Source: Firmicutes bacterium CAG:631 (GTDB lineage: Bacteria; Bacillota_I; Bacilli_A; RFN20; CAG-631). Taken from it: a DNA stretch of 64,000 bases. A program made the translations under genes and the position numbers. The DNA lies in the NCBI GenBank assembly GCA_000433015.1, contig HF998010.1, positions 36,837 through 100,836 on the forward strand, read 5' to 3'. The stretch's first letter is position 1. Each line of letters opens with the position of its first letter. The notes beneath the pieces are model-generated. The model saw only the letters and a program-made list of their open reading frames with translations, had not been told where the DNA came from and made no database searches. Shown piece after piece: positions 43,070-52,811 of the stretch.

Positions 43070-44765
43070 AAAATGGCTTCCAATCGCTGCAAGTGTACTT
43101 TTACTTTTAACTGGTTGTAAAAAAGATACAACGACAAATAAAGGACATGATGATGCAGGAATCATGCCAGAGTTAAATTATACTGGTGATTTAGATATTT
43201 TAGTCTACATTCAAGGAATGGATGGCGAATTTAGAGATATTGGTAGTGATAAAGTTGTAACTTCAGATTTAACTGATGGCAATTTGCAAAAATATCATGC
43301 CGTTGCGAAAGAATTCAACAAGATTTATCCTAATATTACCATTAATTTATTATACGATAACATTGAGGAATATACGAATCGAGTTATTGAGTATCAAAGT
43401 TCGCATAATCAAAAATTACCTCATATTATGCACTTACCTGTAACGGTGCAAGAAGGGTTAGCTAGTGGCTATTGTGCGGATTTATCAAAATATGATTATT
43501 TTAAACTTTATAATGCCATTGATGAAAGTGTTTTTGATTATTTCACCTTTGGTGATTTTGTAGCTGCTGTGCCATTTTACATTTATCCAACTGGGATTTT
43601 TGTAAATAAAGATATTTTGGAAAACAATTGGATTGACACAGAAAATTTATTAGATAACTGGACATTTGATGATATGTTAAATTATTTAGAAACAGTAGTT
43701 GGCGCAACAGGAACTTCTTCAAATATTGGAGGGACCGGCGTGTTATCAAATGATATGACAGATATTATTTCAAGTACAATTAATGAAACTTTGCTAACTA
43801 ATCAAACGGTTAATTTAAATACTAATGAAATTATTGATTTGATTGAAAAAGAAAATGAATTGGCACAATATTCAGTTTGGGATTATGCAACCAAAGCCAT
43901 CAAACCGCAATACAATCAAATTCAACCTTGGAGTTACAATACTAACTTTATTCAAGATGAATTATATGCTATGGAAATGTCTCGTTCTTATGCTGCTGGT
44001 TTATATTCACAAATGATTGTGGAACAAAATAAAGTTGGGTCATTTGATTTTTTGCCTTTTCCAAAAGTAACAAATGATGATGCAGAAGAATTTAAAATTG
44101 GCATGATTGCAGAAGGTTTAGTTGTTGGAAATCAATGTCCACTTGATGCGGCAGGCAATGAAAATTGTACACAAGCCGATAGAGATGCTGAAGAAGCTGC
44201 GGCAGCATTTGCATTGTTTATGGCAGCAGACACAAGAGCAGTAGAAAGTATTGCTACTACAAAATGGTTATATCAAGGAGAAGAAATTACAGGAAATTAT
44301 GAATCTTTACCAGTCATTAAAAAAGACATTGTTTATCCATATAATGAAAATAAAACAGACGCTTATGATGAAGAAACTTATACGGATGAAAATGTAACTT
44401 TAAATGACTATCAAATTCAACTGAATCATTATAAAAAGATGACAGAAGCATTTAATGAGCAAGAAGGATTCCAAGAAGTATTAAGAATCTTTGAAGAAGA
44501 TAAAGAAAATTGTTATGCTTATAACACTATTCCAAGAAAGGTACCATTGGCTACCGGTGGTCAAGAAGATATTTTAGAAGATTGGAATAAACGTTTTGAC
44601 TCTTTTAATGCTGTTGGTTCTACTGGTTGGGTCAGTTCTATTACGAGTCAATTAGCAACCTGGACAGAAAAAGCAAATGAAAATATTTCAAAAGCTTGGC
44701 AACTTCTTCAAGATAATGTCGATTCTTGGTACGGAGAAGGAAAATATAATATTTATAACGGATAA
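43056..44765 (+). CDS. extracellular solute-binding lipoprotein 2, paralogue of gene 1
   Basis: I start this 569-residue protein at ATG 43056 (MFYNKKWLPIAAS) because GGAGAGG lies upstream and the signal peptide begins there. The lipobox is LTGC (Cys21). It parallels the upstream gene throughout: KGHDDAGIMPE, DILVYIQGMDGEFRDIG, AEGLVVGNQCPLDAAG with the same CX9C loop, and a matching end (WYGEGKYNIY against YYGEGVYNVL). It overlaps gene 1 by 14 bases. The two probably bind related substrates after a tandem duplication. Confidence 0.85.
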   Translation: MFYNKKWLPIAASVLLLLTGCKKDTTTNKGHDDAGIMPELNYTGDLDILVYIQGMDGEFRDIGSDKVVTSDLTDGNLQKYHAVAKEFNKIYPNITINLLYDNIEEYTNRVIEYQSSHNQKLPHIMHLPVTVQEGLASGYCADLSKYDYFKLYNAIDESVFDYFTFGDFVAAVPFYIYPTGIFVNKDILENNWIDTENLLDNWTFDDMLNYLETVVGATGTSSNIGGTGVLSNDMTDIISSTINETLLTNQTVNLNTNEIIDLIEKENELAQYSVWDYATKAIKPQYNQIQPWSYNTNFIQDELYAMEMSRSYAAGLYSQMIVEQNKVGSFDFLPFPKVTNDDAEEFKIGMIAEGLVVGNQCPLDAAGNENCTQADRDAEEAAAAFALFMAADTRAVESIATTKWLYQGEEITGNYESLPVIKKDIVYPYNENKTDAYDEETYTDENVTLNDYQIQLNHYKKMTEAFNEQEGFQEVLRIFEEDKENCYAYNTIPRKVPLATGGQEDILEDWNKRFDSFNAVGSTGWVSSITSQLATWTEKANENISKAWQLLQDNVDSWYGEGKYNIYNG

Positions 44766-44779
44766 AAAATTATAAATTA

Positions 44780-44814
44780 AAAAGTAGACAAAATTAAAAA
44801 CATTGTCTACTTTT
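44780..44814 (+). terminator. terminator of the lipoprotein operon
   Basis: A perfect 12-bp stem (aaaagtagacaa, 44780-44791, with 44803-44814) followed by a T run, 15 bases after the stop. Confidence 0.85.
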
Positions 44815-44834
44815 TTGTTAAGCGTATATTAAAA

Positions 44835-44864
44835 AACCTCAATTCAGTAAAATGAATTGAGGTT
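44835..44864 (-). terminator. terminator of the degV gene
   Basis: A perfect 12-bp stem (aacctcaattca with tgaattgaggtt) whose minus-strand reading ends in six T residues, just past the degV stop. Confidence 0.85.
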
Positions 44865-44876
44865 CAATCTTATTGC

Positions 44877-45725
44877 TTAAACTTTTAACACTAATCCTAC
44901 ACCAAATGTTCCAGGGCCTGTATGGGCACAAACATTAATAGACATTGGTGTAATATAAACTGGAAGATTTGGAAATTTTTCTTCAGCAGCTTTTTTAATT
45001 TCTTTACAAATTTTCATGGAATCAAACTCAATAATATGAATTTCATATAAATCTAAATCTTTTACTTTAGCAAATTCATTAAGTGCTGAAAGATAAGCTT
45101 TTCTTAAGGTTCTTGTAATTCCTTCTTTTTCAATACCATTTGTTCCAAGTTTTAAAACAGGTTTTATACCTAATAAACCACCAATTGCTGCAACAGCAGG
45201 AGGAATTCTTCCACCTCTTTTTAAATAAACCATGGTTTCTGGGACAAAACGTACGACTTCTGTTCCGACTCGTTTTTGAACTAATTCTACTATTTTCTTG
45301 GGTTCAAAACCTTCATTATTTAATTTTACGGCATAACGAACTAAATTTCCCATAAAGGAACAAACAGACAAAGAATCAACGATGATAACTTTGTCCCCAT
45401 ATTTTTCTTTACATAAATTTGTAAATAAAGAAAACATACTACTTAATTTTGATGAAATTGTAAAATGAATGATGGTTTCAGCTTGTTTTTCTTCAAAAAT
45501 GCGATCAAAGAAAGTTTCAATTTCTACAGGTGTAGGAGTAGAAGTAGAAATCGCTGCTTTATTTTTCATCATTGTACACAAAGTTTCATTATCAATTGTG
45601 ATGCCATCATGATATTCTTTTGCGTCAACAATAACATTTAAAGGTAAAACATAGATACCTAATTTTTGAGCTTCTTTTTTATTGATACATGCAGTTGTAT
45701 CGCAAGATATAATAACTTTATTCAT
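44877..45725 (-). CDS. DegV family fatty-acid-binding protein
   Basis: The 282-residue protein has the DegV pattern: ISCDTTACIN at the N-terminus, LPLNVIVDAKEYHDGITI, STSTPTPVEIETFFDRI (fatty-acid head-group region), IVDSLSVCSFMG and a C-terminal HTGPGTFGVGLV. FakB-type members present fatty acids to the FakA kinase for phospholipid synthesis. FakA is not in the window. Single-gene unit with a GGAGG site. Confidence 0.9.
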   Translation of the reverse strand: MNKVIISCDTTACINKKEAQKLGIYVLPLNVIVDAKEYHDGITIDNETLCTMMKNKAAISTSTPTPVEIETFFDRIFEEKQAETIIHFTISSKLSSMFSLFTNLCKEKYGDKVIIVDSLSVCSFMGNLVRYAVKLNNEGFEPKKIVELVQKRVGTEVVRFVPETMVYLKRGGRIPPAVAAIGGLLGIKPVLKLGTNGIEKEGITRTLRKAYLSALNEFAKVKDLDLYEIHIIEFDSMKICKEIKKAAEEKFPNLPVYITPMSINVCAHTGPGTFGVGLVLKV

Positions 45726-45837
45726 AAGGAATACCTCCTTTTAAGATTATACTATTAAGTTTTAAAAAAAGCAATAAATGGATTTGTTGGGAATATTCAC
45801 TATTTTGTGATAATATTAATAAGAAGAAGGTGAAAGT

Positions 45838-46746
45838 ATGAGTGAAAAAATACTAGCAATGGATATTGGAGGTACGAGTATCAAATTGGCGATTGTAGAA
45901 GAAGATCAAATTATTAAGTTTACTTCTTATAAAAATATTTGGAAAAGTAAACAAGATCAAATGCTTATGGATTTAAAAGGAATTTTGACTCGTTGGATTC
46001 AAGAATATCAAATTACTAAAATCGGTATAGGTTGTCCTGGAGATATTAAAGACAACGTTGTCGTTTTTGCCGCTAATTTAAATTGGAAAGATTTTCATTT
46101 AGTTGATCAATTACATGAAATTTTTCCTAATTTATCTATAAAAATTGCTAACGATGGACAAGCTGCAACACTAGCAGAAATGAACTATGGTTTATTAAAA
46201 GGGGTAGAAAATGGAATTTTTATTGTATTTGGTCGTGGTGTTGGCGGTTCGTTAATTTTAAATCATCATATTTATCAAGGCTCCAATCAAAGAGGTGGAA
46301 ATTTTGGGCATATGGTCATTAAGGGACCAAAAGCAAGAAAATGTAATTGTGGAAGAAAAGGATGCTTTGAAACCTATGCTAGTGTGGCAGGATTAATACA
46401 AACAATTAAAGAAACGAATTATCGAAGTGGGCAAAATACGCCATTAGGAAAGCTAGGAGGATTAAGAATTTCTGAATTGGCACATAATCAAAATCCCATC
46501 ATTTTAAAAGCCATTAAACAATGGAATAAAGATATTGCTGAAAGTATTTTAAGTTTGACATTAATTATTGATCCTAGCCATATTGTTTTAGCAGGAGGAA
46601 TCACAGAAAGCGGATTAATTGACCTTGACGAAATTAAAAATAAATTGAGTGAACAAGGTTTTGATCATGTTGTCGTTGAAATTTCAAAATTTAGAGGTAA
46701 AGCGGGTGTTGTTGGAGCAGCTTCTTTGCATAAAGAAAACAATTAA
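45838..46746 (+). CDS. ROK family sugar kinase (glucokinase-like)
   Basis: The 302-residue kinase has the ATP loop MDIGGTSIKLAIV (about 7-19), GCPGDIKDN, the substrate NDGQAA, GRGVGGS and the ROK zinc motif CNCGRKGCFE (about 174-183). ROK kinases phosphorylate glucose, mannose or N-acetyl sugars. It has no DNA-binding domain, so it is an enzyme rather than a ROK repressor. Its stop overlaps the convergent holA stop by 3 bases. The substrate is likely glucose or another hexose. Confidence 0.88.
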   Translation: MSEKILAMDIGGTSIKLAIVEEDQIIKFTSYKNIWKSKQDQMLMDLKGILTRWIQEYQITKIGIGCPGDIKDNVVVFAANLNWKDFHLVDQLHEIFPNLSIKIANDGQAATLAEMNYGLLKGVENGIFIVFGRGVGGSLILNHHIYQGSNQRGGNFGHMVIKGPKARKCNCGRKGCFETYASVAGLIQTIKETNYRSGQNTPLGKLGGLRISELAHNQNPIILKAIKQWNKDIAESILSLTLIIDPSHIVLAGGITESGLIDLDEIKNKLSEQGFDHVVVEISKFRGKAGVVGAASLHKENN

Positions 46747-47693
46747 TCTGTCATTAAAAAAATTTCAAAATCAATATAGCGATCTTTTAAGCCCTTTTTA
46801 ATACTTAAATCCAAATCAGCTAATTTTAATAATTTTGTTTTAATTTCTTTGAGTGAAAATTGACGACAATTATCTAAAGCTATTTTTACACGATAAGGAT
46901 GAGCATTTAATTCATTTGCAATTTGTTCATTACTATATTTTTCATTTTTTAATATTTTTACTTGTAATAAAAACCGAAATTGTTTTGCTAATAAAGCAAT
47001 GAGTTGGATAGGTTCGGTTTTTATTTTTTTTAAATCATCATATAATTTCATCGTTTTTTGTTTGTCTTTTTTTAGTATTGCATTGGATAAATCAAAAACA
47101 TTATCTTCTAAGGGTCTAGATACCAATTGGTCAACACTTTCATAATCTAAATGTTGTCCATAAAGAGACAATTTGGTAATTTCTCTTTCTAAAGTAGAAA
47201 CATTTGTGCAACGATTTAAAAAAAGTTGAAAAGCATCAGCATCAAAAGATAATCCCAATTTTTCTTTTAAGGTAATTGCATAGTTTTTTAAATCTTCTTG
47301 ATTTTCAAATAAAAGGTTTTGAACTTGACTATATTTTTTAACCAATTGGAAATATTTATTTTTAGGTAAGTAATATTGTTGAGAACAAATAATAACAAAA
47401 ATGCTGTCTTGATTAGGATTTTGTAAATATTCATCCAAAAGTTTTAAATTGTTTTCAAAAGGTAATTTCTTTTTTTCGTCAGAAAAAAAATAAGGATTTT
47501 TGGCGATGACAACTTTTTTTTCTGAATTAAAGGAAGGAGTTTGTAATTGATCAATGATTTCATCTAGTGAAGTGGTTTCAAAATCGACATCAATACAATT
47601 TAATTCATCTTTAAATGGCAAAGCTTCATTGATAATTTGATTTAAAGTTGATTTTAATAATAAAGATGGATCACTAATTAATAAATAATTCAT
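46743..47693 (-). CDS. holA: DNA polymerase III delta subunit
   Basis: The 316-residue clamp-loader subunit opens the sliding clamp. It shows the N-terminal LLISDPSLLLKSTLNQII, a middle NCTNVSTLEREITKLSLY-like region and the C-terminal LIALLAKQFRFLLQVKIL helix typical of HolA. I start at ATG 47693 (GGAG 8 bases upstream) rather than the GTG three codons earlier. It follows comEC by 28 bases, the usual Bacilli arrangement. Confidence 0.9.
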   Translation of the reverse strand: MNYLLISDPSLLLKSTLNQIINEALPFKDELNCIDVDFETTSLDEIIDQLQTPSFNSEKKVVIAKNPYFFSDEKKKLPFENNLKLLDEYLQNPNQDSIFVIICSQQYYLPKNKYFQLVKKYSQVQNLLFENQEDLKNYAITLKEKLGLSFDADAFQLFLNRCTNVSTLEREITKLSLYGQHLDYESVDQLVSRPLEDNVFDLSNAILKKDKQKTMKLYDDLKKIKTEPIQLIALLAKQFRFLLQVKILKNEKYSNEQIANELNAHPYRVKIALDNCRQFSLKEIKTKLLKLADLDLSIKKGLKDRYIDFEIFLMTD

Positions 47694-47721
47694 ATCAATC
47701 ACTCCTTTATCAATTATAGCA

Positions 47722-49776
47722 TTATTTTGCAGTTTTTAGGTAATAAAAATGATAACGATAAGAAAAGGTAATTCCTCCGTGAATATTCGTTTGGTATAAG
47801 ATGACATTGTGTTTTTTTAGTCGTTCAATTACTTCTAAGGAAGGATGACCATAAAAATTTTTTCCAACACTAATAATAGCAATTTTAGGTTGAATGAATT
47901 GCAAAAATTCATCACTAGTAGAAGTTTTACTTCCATGGTGTGCCACTTTTAAAACATCAACAGGTAATGACTCATATTGTTGAATGATATTTTTTTCGAC
48001 AGATTGGTCAATGTCTCCTGTAAATAAAAAGTTTAAATGGGCAATGTTGCCGTATAATACAATACTTTGATTATTAGAATCAGAATATAAATTGGCAAAA
48101 GAATTAAGATTCATTAATGTAAGTGAACCTAAAGAAATTTTTTTAATATTTGGATTATCAATCACTTTTTTTACAATAAATTGTTTTTTTAAAGAAGGAA
48201 GCGCACCATTATGATCATAATCATCGTGTGAAATAACAACTAAATCAATTTGTTTAATACCATAATATTCTAAATAAGGAATAATTTTTTTAGATGCAAT
48301 ATCATAGTTTTGTATGCCTCCCGTATCAATAAGCATTACACCTTGACCCCATTTTACTTGAATGACAGCACAATCACCTTGATATACATCTAAAAAGGTA
48401 ATCTGATCATAGAATTTAAAATAATTTTTATGATAATTGATAAACAATATTAAAATAGTAAAACTAAATTGTAAAAGAAAAGCTTTAATATTTCTTTTTT
48501 CTAATGCTAAAAAAACAAAAAATAAAATAATATAATATAAAAGTATAAAAAATGTTGAAGGCTTTCCAAAAATTAATAATTGCGTTTGATTAGCAAAAGT
48601 ATTGATTTTATCTAAAAAAAATCGATAAATAAAAGAAAACAGATTACCATCGATAAATGAAAGGCAGATAGAAAGTAAAGAAAAAATAAATAAAATTAAA
48701 ACAATTGGAGAAAGTAAAATATTGCTAAAAAAACTTATAAAATTAATTTTATAATTAATGGACAACTGAATTGGAATCATAATCATAAAAGCGATAAAAG
48801 ATAAAAGAAAACTTTGTGTTATTTTACTTTTATCTTTTAATATTTTTTTAGATAAGATTAAAATAAAAGCTAAACTATAACTCATGATAAAGGATAAGTT
48901 AAAAATAGATAATGGTTCGAATAAAAACAAAATAAATCCACTAAAGGCTAATCCATCTAATGCAGTAAAACGATGTTTTTTATCAATAAAAGTAAAAAAC
49001 AAGCAAAAAAGGGATCGAAAAGCACTAATAGAAAAATTTAATAAATAAAGATAAAAAAATAAAATACAAAAAGATAAATAAGAAGCTTTGTTTTTTAAAA
49101 AAAGCGAAAATATTCGATTGAAAAGTTGAAATAAAAAAACAAAATGAAATCCAGAAACCACAAATAGGTGTAAAGCATTAATTTGAAGTAATGAATCATA
49201 GGCCAAAGGGTCAATATAACGATCATTAAATAAAAGTAAAGCAATAAAAGATTGGCTTTCATTCGATAAATTTGATAAAATGAAATTCGTTATTTTTAAA
49301 GATAATGGTTTACTCCTTTGAAGAATTTGAAAGTTGTTAATATTTTCGAATTGATAATAAACACGCTTGTTTTTTAAATAATTTTGAAATTCAAAGCCTA
49401 CTAGTTGTGAATCTTTTGAAATTTTTTTTAAGTTTGCTTCAAAAGACAAAAGATCATTTGGGAAAATTTCTTGTTCTTCCGTATATAATAAGATAAATTT
49501 ATCTTTATAATTTACAATACAATAAGTTTCTTTAACCTCTTTTACTTTGACTTGATAGGATTGATACGTTGTGCTTAAATGGTAAGGAGAATTGGTTTTA
49601 TAAAAACAAAAAAATAGAAAGCACCCAACCATAATGAGTACGGGTTGAATGCTTGCTTTTTTATACATATAGAGTAATAAAAGAACATTTAAACCAATAA
49701 ATAAAACTTGTTTTGTATTAATGAATAAAATACCTAAACAAGCAGAAAGGAAAAAGAAAAAGTAATACCCTTTCAT
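47722..49776 (-). CDS. comEC: ComEC/Rec2 DNA uptake channel
   Basis: The 684-residue membrane protein has an N-terminal OB-like extracellular part, the Competence membrane domain (about 195-430) containing FVVSGFHFVFLF (usually SGLH), and a C-terminal metallo-beta-lactamase-like domain with ISHDDYDHNGAL near residue 510 and VAHHGSKTSTS near 608. It carries single-stranded DNA across the membrane during transformation. Its ATG overlaps the comEA stop. It suggests a natural-competence system, though comGA-type genes are not seen here. Confidence 0.93.
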   Translation of the reverse strand: MKGYYFFFFLSACLGILFINTKQVLFIGLNVLLLLYMYKKASIQPVLIMVGCFLFFCFYKTNSPYHLSTTYQSYQVKVKEVKETYCIVNYKDKFILLYTEEQEIFPNDLLSFEANLKKISKDSQLVGFEFQNYLKNKRVYYQFENINNFQILQRSKPLSLKITNFILSNLSNESQSFIALLLFNDRYIDPLAYDSLLQINALHLFVVSGFHFVFLFQLFNRIFSLFLKNKASYLSFCILFFYLYLLNFSISAFRSLFCLFFTFIDKKHRFTALDGLAFSGFILFLFEPLSIFNLSFIMSYSLAFILILSKKILKDKSKITQSFLLSFIAFMIMIPIQLSINYKINFISFFSNILLSPIVLILFIFSLLSICLSFIDGNLFSFIYRFFLDKINTFANQTQLLIFGKPSTFFILLYYIILFFVFLALEKRNIKAFLLQFSFTILILFINYHKNYFKFYDQITFLDVYQGDCAVIQVKWGQGVMLIDTGGIQNYDIASKKIIPYLEYYGIKQIDLVVISHDDYDHNGALPSLKKQFIVKKVIDNPNIKKISLGSLTLMNLNSFANLYSDSNNQSIVLYGNIAHLNFLFTGDIDQSVEKNIIQQYESLPVDVLKVAHHGSKTSTSDEFLQFIQPKIAIISVGKNFYGHPSLEVIERLKKHNVILYQTNIHGGITFSYRYHFYYLKTAK

Positions 49777-50294
49777 AAAATAATAAAATCACGAATTTTA
49801 TTAAAAATTTTAGTTCCAATTCCTTGAACATCTAAAAGTTGTTCTAGATAAGAAAAAATGCCAATTTCATTACGATATTGTACAATTCGATTGGCCAAAG
49901 TTAATCCAATATTCGGTATGTCTTGTAAAGCATCCACATCGGCTTCGTTGATTGAAATTTTAGTTTCATCTGATACTTTTGGAATATAAATTTGTATATC
50001 GTTTTCTAAAACTAAATATAAATTAAAAGCATCATAATCAGTGTCGTCTAAAACACCTCCAGCTAATTCTAAAGCAGATTCTAAAAAAGAACCCCTTTCG
50101 ATGGTATATGTACCAGGATCTTTTATATTTCCAGTTAAAGTAATTTTAATTTCTTCTTCTGTCAATTCAAAATCAGTAGAAAGATTTTCTTGATTCAAAC
50201 TGGCATAAAATGATGCCTTGTTTTTTTCAATCATCTGTAACCCTGATACAATCGTAAAAACAAAAATAACCACTCCTATAATTACCTTCATCAT
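49773..50294 (-). CDS. comEA: ComEA DNA receptor
   Basis: The 173-residue protein has an N-terminal membrane anchor (about 4-20), an SLBB-like domain (about 48-105, ITLTGNIKDPGTYTIERGS) and a C-terminal helix-hairpin-helix pair (INEADVDALQDIPNIGLTLA; LLDVQGIGTKIFNKI) that binds double-stranded DNA outside the cell. It overlaps comEC by 4 bases and lies 42 bases downstream of greA. Confidence 0.93.
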   Translation of the reverse strand: MMKVIIGVVIFVFTIVSGLQMIEKNKASFYASLNQENLSTDFELTEEEIKITLTGNIKDPGTYTIERGSFLESALELAGGVLDDTDYDAFNLYLVLENDIQIYIPKVSDETKISINEADVDALQDIPNIGLTLANRIVQYRNEIGIFSYLEQLLDVQGIGTKIFNKIRDFIIL

Positions 50295-50336
50295 ATCCCT
50301 CCAGTAATATAGTAGTGGTTTATTTAAAAAAAACTT

Positions 50337-50816
50337 TTAATTAAATGATTTGATAATAATTTTATAAGGTACTTCACTTGGTACTTCTACTTCTTTATTG
50401 GATATTTCTTTTCCAAGTAAAGCCGCGCCTAATGCTGATTCATTTGAAATTTTACCGCTTAAAGGATCTGCTTCAACGGAACCAACAATGGTGTAAGTAT
50501 ATTCTTCATTATCTGATAAATCTAAAAAAGTAACTGTTGAACCCATGTGAATCTTTTTTTGTTTTTTACCCGTTTCATCTTCAATAATTTGAACATTAGC
50601 TAAAATGTGTTCAATTTGTTTGATTCTTGCTTCTACTTCTGCTTGGCGTGCTCGAGCTGCATCATAATCCGCATTTTCGGATAAGTCACCTTGAGCTCTA
50701 GCTTCTTGTAAATCTTTAATGACATTAGGTCTTTCAACATCAATTAAATTTCGAAATTCTTCTTGAAGTTCTTCTACACCTTTTTTAGTTAAAAATATTT
50801 TTTCAGCTTCTACCAT
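50337..50816 (-). CDS. greA: transcription elongation factor GreA
   Basis: The 159-residue protein has the N-terminal coiled coil with the conserved acidic tip (ENADYDAARARQAEVEARI) and a C-terminal FKBP-like domain (GSTVTFLDLSDNEEYTYTI, GAALLGKE). It rescues backtracked RNA polymerase by stimulating transcript cleavage. AGGTGA lies upstream of the ATG. Confidence 0.96.
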   Translation of the reverse strand: MVEAEKIFLTKKGVEELQEEFRNLIDVERPNVIKDLQEARAQGDLSENADYDAARARQAEVEARIKQIEHILANVQIIEDETGKKQKKIHMGSTVTFLDLSDNEEYTYTIVGSVEADPLSGKISNESALGAALLGKEISNKEVEVPSEVPYKIIIKSFN

Positions 50817-50902
50817 TTTTTATTCACCTCATTGAATATCTTTCATATTATATACTATTTTATTAAAAAAATAAACTATTTATTCTGTATAAAAGGGTAA
50901 GA

Positions 50903-52768
50903 TTACGATGATGCTTTTTCTAATTTTACTAGTAAATCATGCAATTCTAATTCAACTTTTTCAATTTTTTCTTGTAATTCCCGATATTGTAACCAATCAT
51001 AAACAGCATCTTCATCGTTAATTTGTTCTTGTAACTGTTGAAGTTCATCTTCTTTTTTTAACATTTCTTTTTCAATTTTTTCAATTTCTTTTTTGTTTTC
51101 TTTTTTTTCATTCAAAAGATTCTTTTCTTTGCTATCATTTTTTTGTTTTTTTAAAGCATAAGTAAATTGGTTGTTTTCAATTTGATGTAAAGACAAAAAG
51201 TGTTCATAATTTCCTGGTTCAATGATGAATTTTTTATTTTGTAAGTAAATAATTTTATTAGCTACTCGATTGATAAAATAACGATCGTGACTAACCATAA
51301 TAATAGTTCCTTGGTAATCTTCTAAGATGTCAGCCACAACTTCTTTTGTTGTAAAATCTAAGTGGTTTGTTGGTTCATCTAAATAAAGAATTTGATATTT
51401 TCTTAAAGAGATTAAAGCAAAAATTAAACGTACTTTTTCTCCTCCACTTAATTGACTGACTGTTTTAAAAACATCATCTTCAACAAATAAGAATCGACCA
51501 AGCAAAGTACGAACTTCGGTATTTGTCATCAAAGGGAATTCTTCATGAATGGTATCAAATAATGTCATTGAAGGATCTAATAATTCTTGATTTTGATCAA
51601 AGTAAAAATAACGAAGGTCTCTAACATCATGATTTTCTCCTGAAATTTTATGTTTATTGTCTTTTAAACATTGAATTAGAGTCGTTTTTCCACTTCCGTT
51701 TTGTCCCATGATGCAAATTTTATCTTGATTATAAATATCTAAAGTTAAGGGCTCTGTTAAAGGATAGTCATATCCAAAAGTTAATTGCTTTGTTTGATGC
51801 ATTAAAACTTTTTCTTCTAAATCGGTATGAAAAGATCCTTTAATTGTTTTTGTTTTTTGTTTGGGCTTTTCGATTTTTTCCATTTTCTTTAATTTTAATT
51901 CTAAAGAAGCGGCAAAAGAAGTTTTTGTTGGTTTGGGTTTAAATTTACGAATTAACATGTCGTATCTTTTAATTTCTTTTTCTTGTAATTGGTATTGCTT
52001 TAATTGTTGTTCATATCTTGCCACTTTTTCTTGACTATAATAAGTATAATTTCCGGGATATACTGCACATTGATGATTTTCAATTTCGATAATTTTATTG
52101 ACTAAATTATCGATAAATACTCTATCATGTGAAACAATAATCACGGTTCCTGGATAAGACTTTAAATATTTTTCTAACCATTCAATCATGACTAAGTCTA
52201 AATGATTAGTGGGTTCATCTAATAATAATAAAGTTGGTTTTTTTAATAACAATTTGACAAAACTAGCTCGTGTTTTTTCTCCTCCAGAAAAAGTATGAAT
52301 TTTTCTTTGATAAAAGGAGGAATTAAAACCAAATTTATTTAAAAGTGTTTCAATTTGATAATGATATTCATATCCTCCTTTAAAACGATATTGTTCTTCT
52401 AAATGCGTATATTGATGGATATCTTTATCATTGGAATCTTGTGCAATTTTTGTTAATAACTGCTCCATTTCCTTTTCCATTGATTTGAGTTCTAAAAAAG
52501 CCGTTTCCATTTCTTCTATTAAAGTATGATTAGGATTAGAAATGACTTCTTGTGAAAGATAACCTAAAGTGGTATGGGGATCAATATAGAGATTTCCACT
52601 ATCTTTAGGAATTTGTTTTGTGATGATTTTTAATAATGTAGATTTGCCTTCACCATTATCTCCTACGATGGCCACTTTATCATTTTTTTGAATAGAAAAA
52701 GTGACGTGAGATAAAACAACTTTGTCACCAAAACTTTTGCTGATATCGTTCAAACTTAAAACAGCCAT
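50903..52768 (-). CDS. ABC-F family ATPase (ribosome-associated)
   Basis: The 621-residue soluble protein has two ABC domains: the first with GDNGEGKST and the signature FSGGEKTRASF, the second with GQNGSGKTT and LSGGEKVRLIF. They are joined by a linker near residue 250-320 and followed by a coiled-coil C-terminus. It has no membrane domain. ABC-F proteins act at the ribosome E site in translation or antibiotic protection; the C-terminal extension resembles the YdiF/Uup group. I start at ATG 52768 rather than nine codons earlier because GGTGGGTG lies just upstream. Confidence 0.9.
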   Translation of the reverse strand: MAVLSLNDISKSFGDKVVLSHVTFSIQKNDKVAIVGDNGEGKSTLLKIITKQIPKDSGNLYIDPHTTLGYLSQEVISNPNHTLIEEMETAFLELKSMEKEMEQLLTKIAQDSNDKDIHQYTHLEEQYRFKGGYEYHYQIETLLNKFGFNSSFYQRKIHTFSGGEKTRASFVKLLLKKPTLLLLDEPTNHLDLVMIEWLEKYLKSYPGTVIIVSHDRVFIDNLVNKIIEIENHQCAVYPGNYTYYSQEKVARYEQQLKQYQLQEKEIKRYDMLIRKFKPKPTKTSFAASLELKLKKMEKIEKPKQKTKTIKGSFHTDLEEKVLMHQTKQLTFGYDYPLTEPLTLDIYNQDKICIMGQNGSGKTTLIQCLKDNKHKISGENHDVRDLRYFYFDQNQELLDPSMTLFDTIHEEFPLMTNTEVRTLLGRFLFVEDDVFKTVSQLSGGEKVRLIFALISLRKYQILYLDEPTNHLDFTTKEVVADILEDYQGTIIMVSHDRYFINRVANKIIYLQNKKFIIEPGNYEHFLSLHQIENNQFTYALKKQKNDSKEKNLLNEKKENKKEIEKIEKEMLKKEDELQQLQEQINDEDAVYDWLQYRELQEKIEKVELELHDLLVKLEKASS

Positions 52769-52786
52769 GATATCACCCACCTTAAA

Positions 52787-52810
52787 AAAAGGCAATTTGC
52801 ATTGCCTTTT
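52787..52810 (-). terminator. terminator after msmX
   Basis: A 10-bp perfect stem (aaaaggcaat with attgcctttt) and four-base loop reads into seven T residues on the minus strand, between msmX and the ABC-F gene. Confidence 0.85.
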
Positions 52811-52811
52811 G

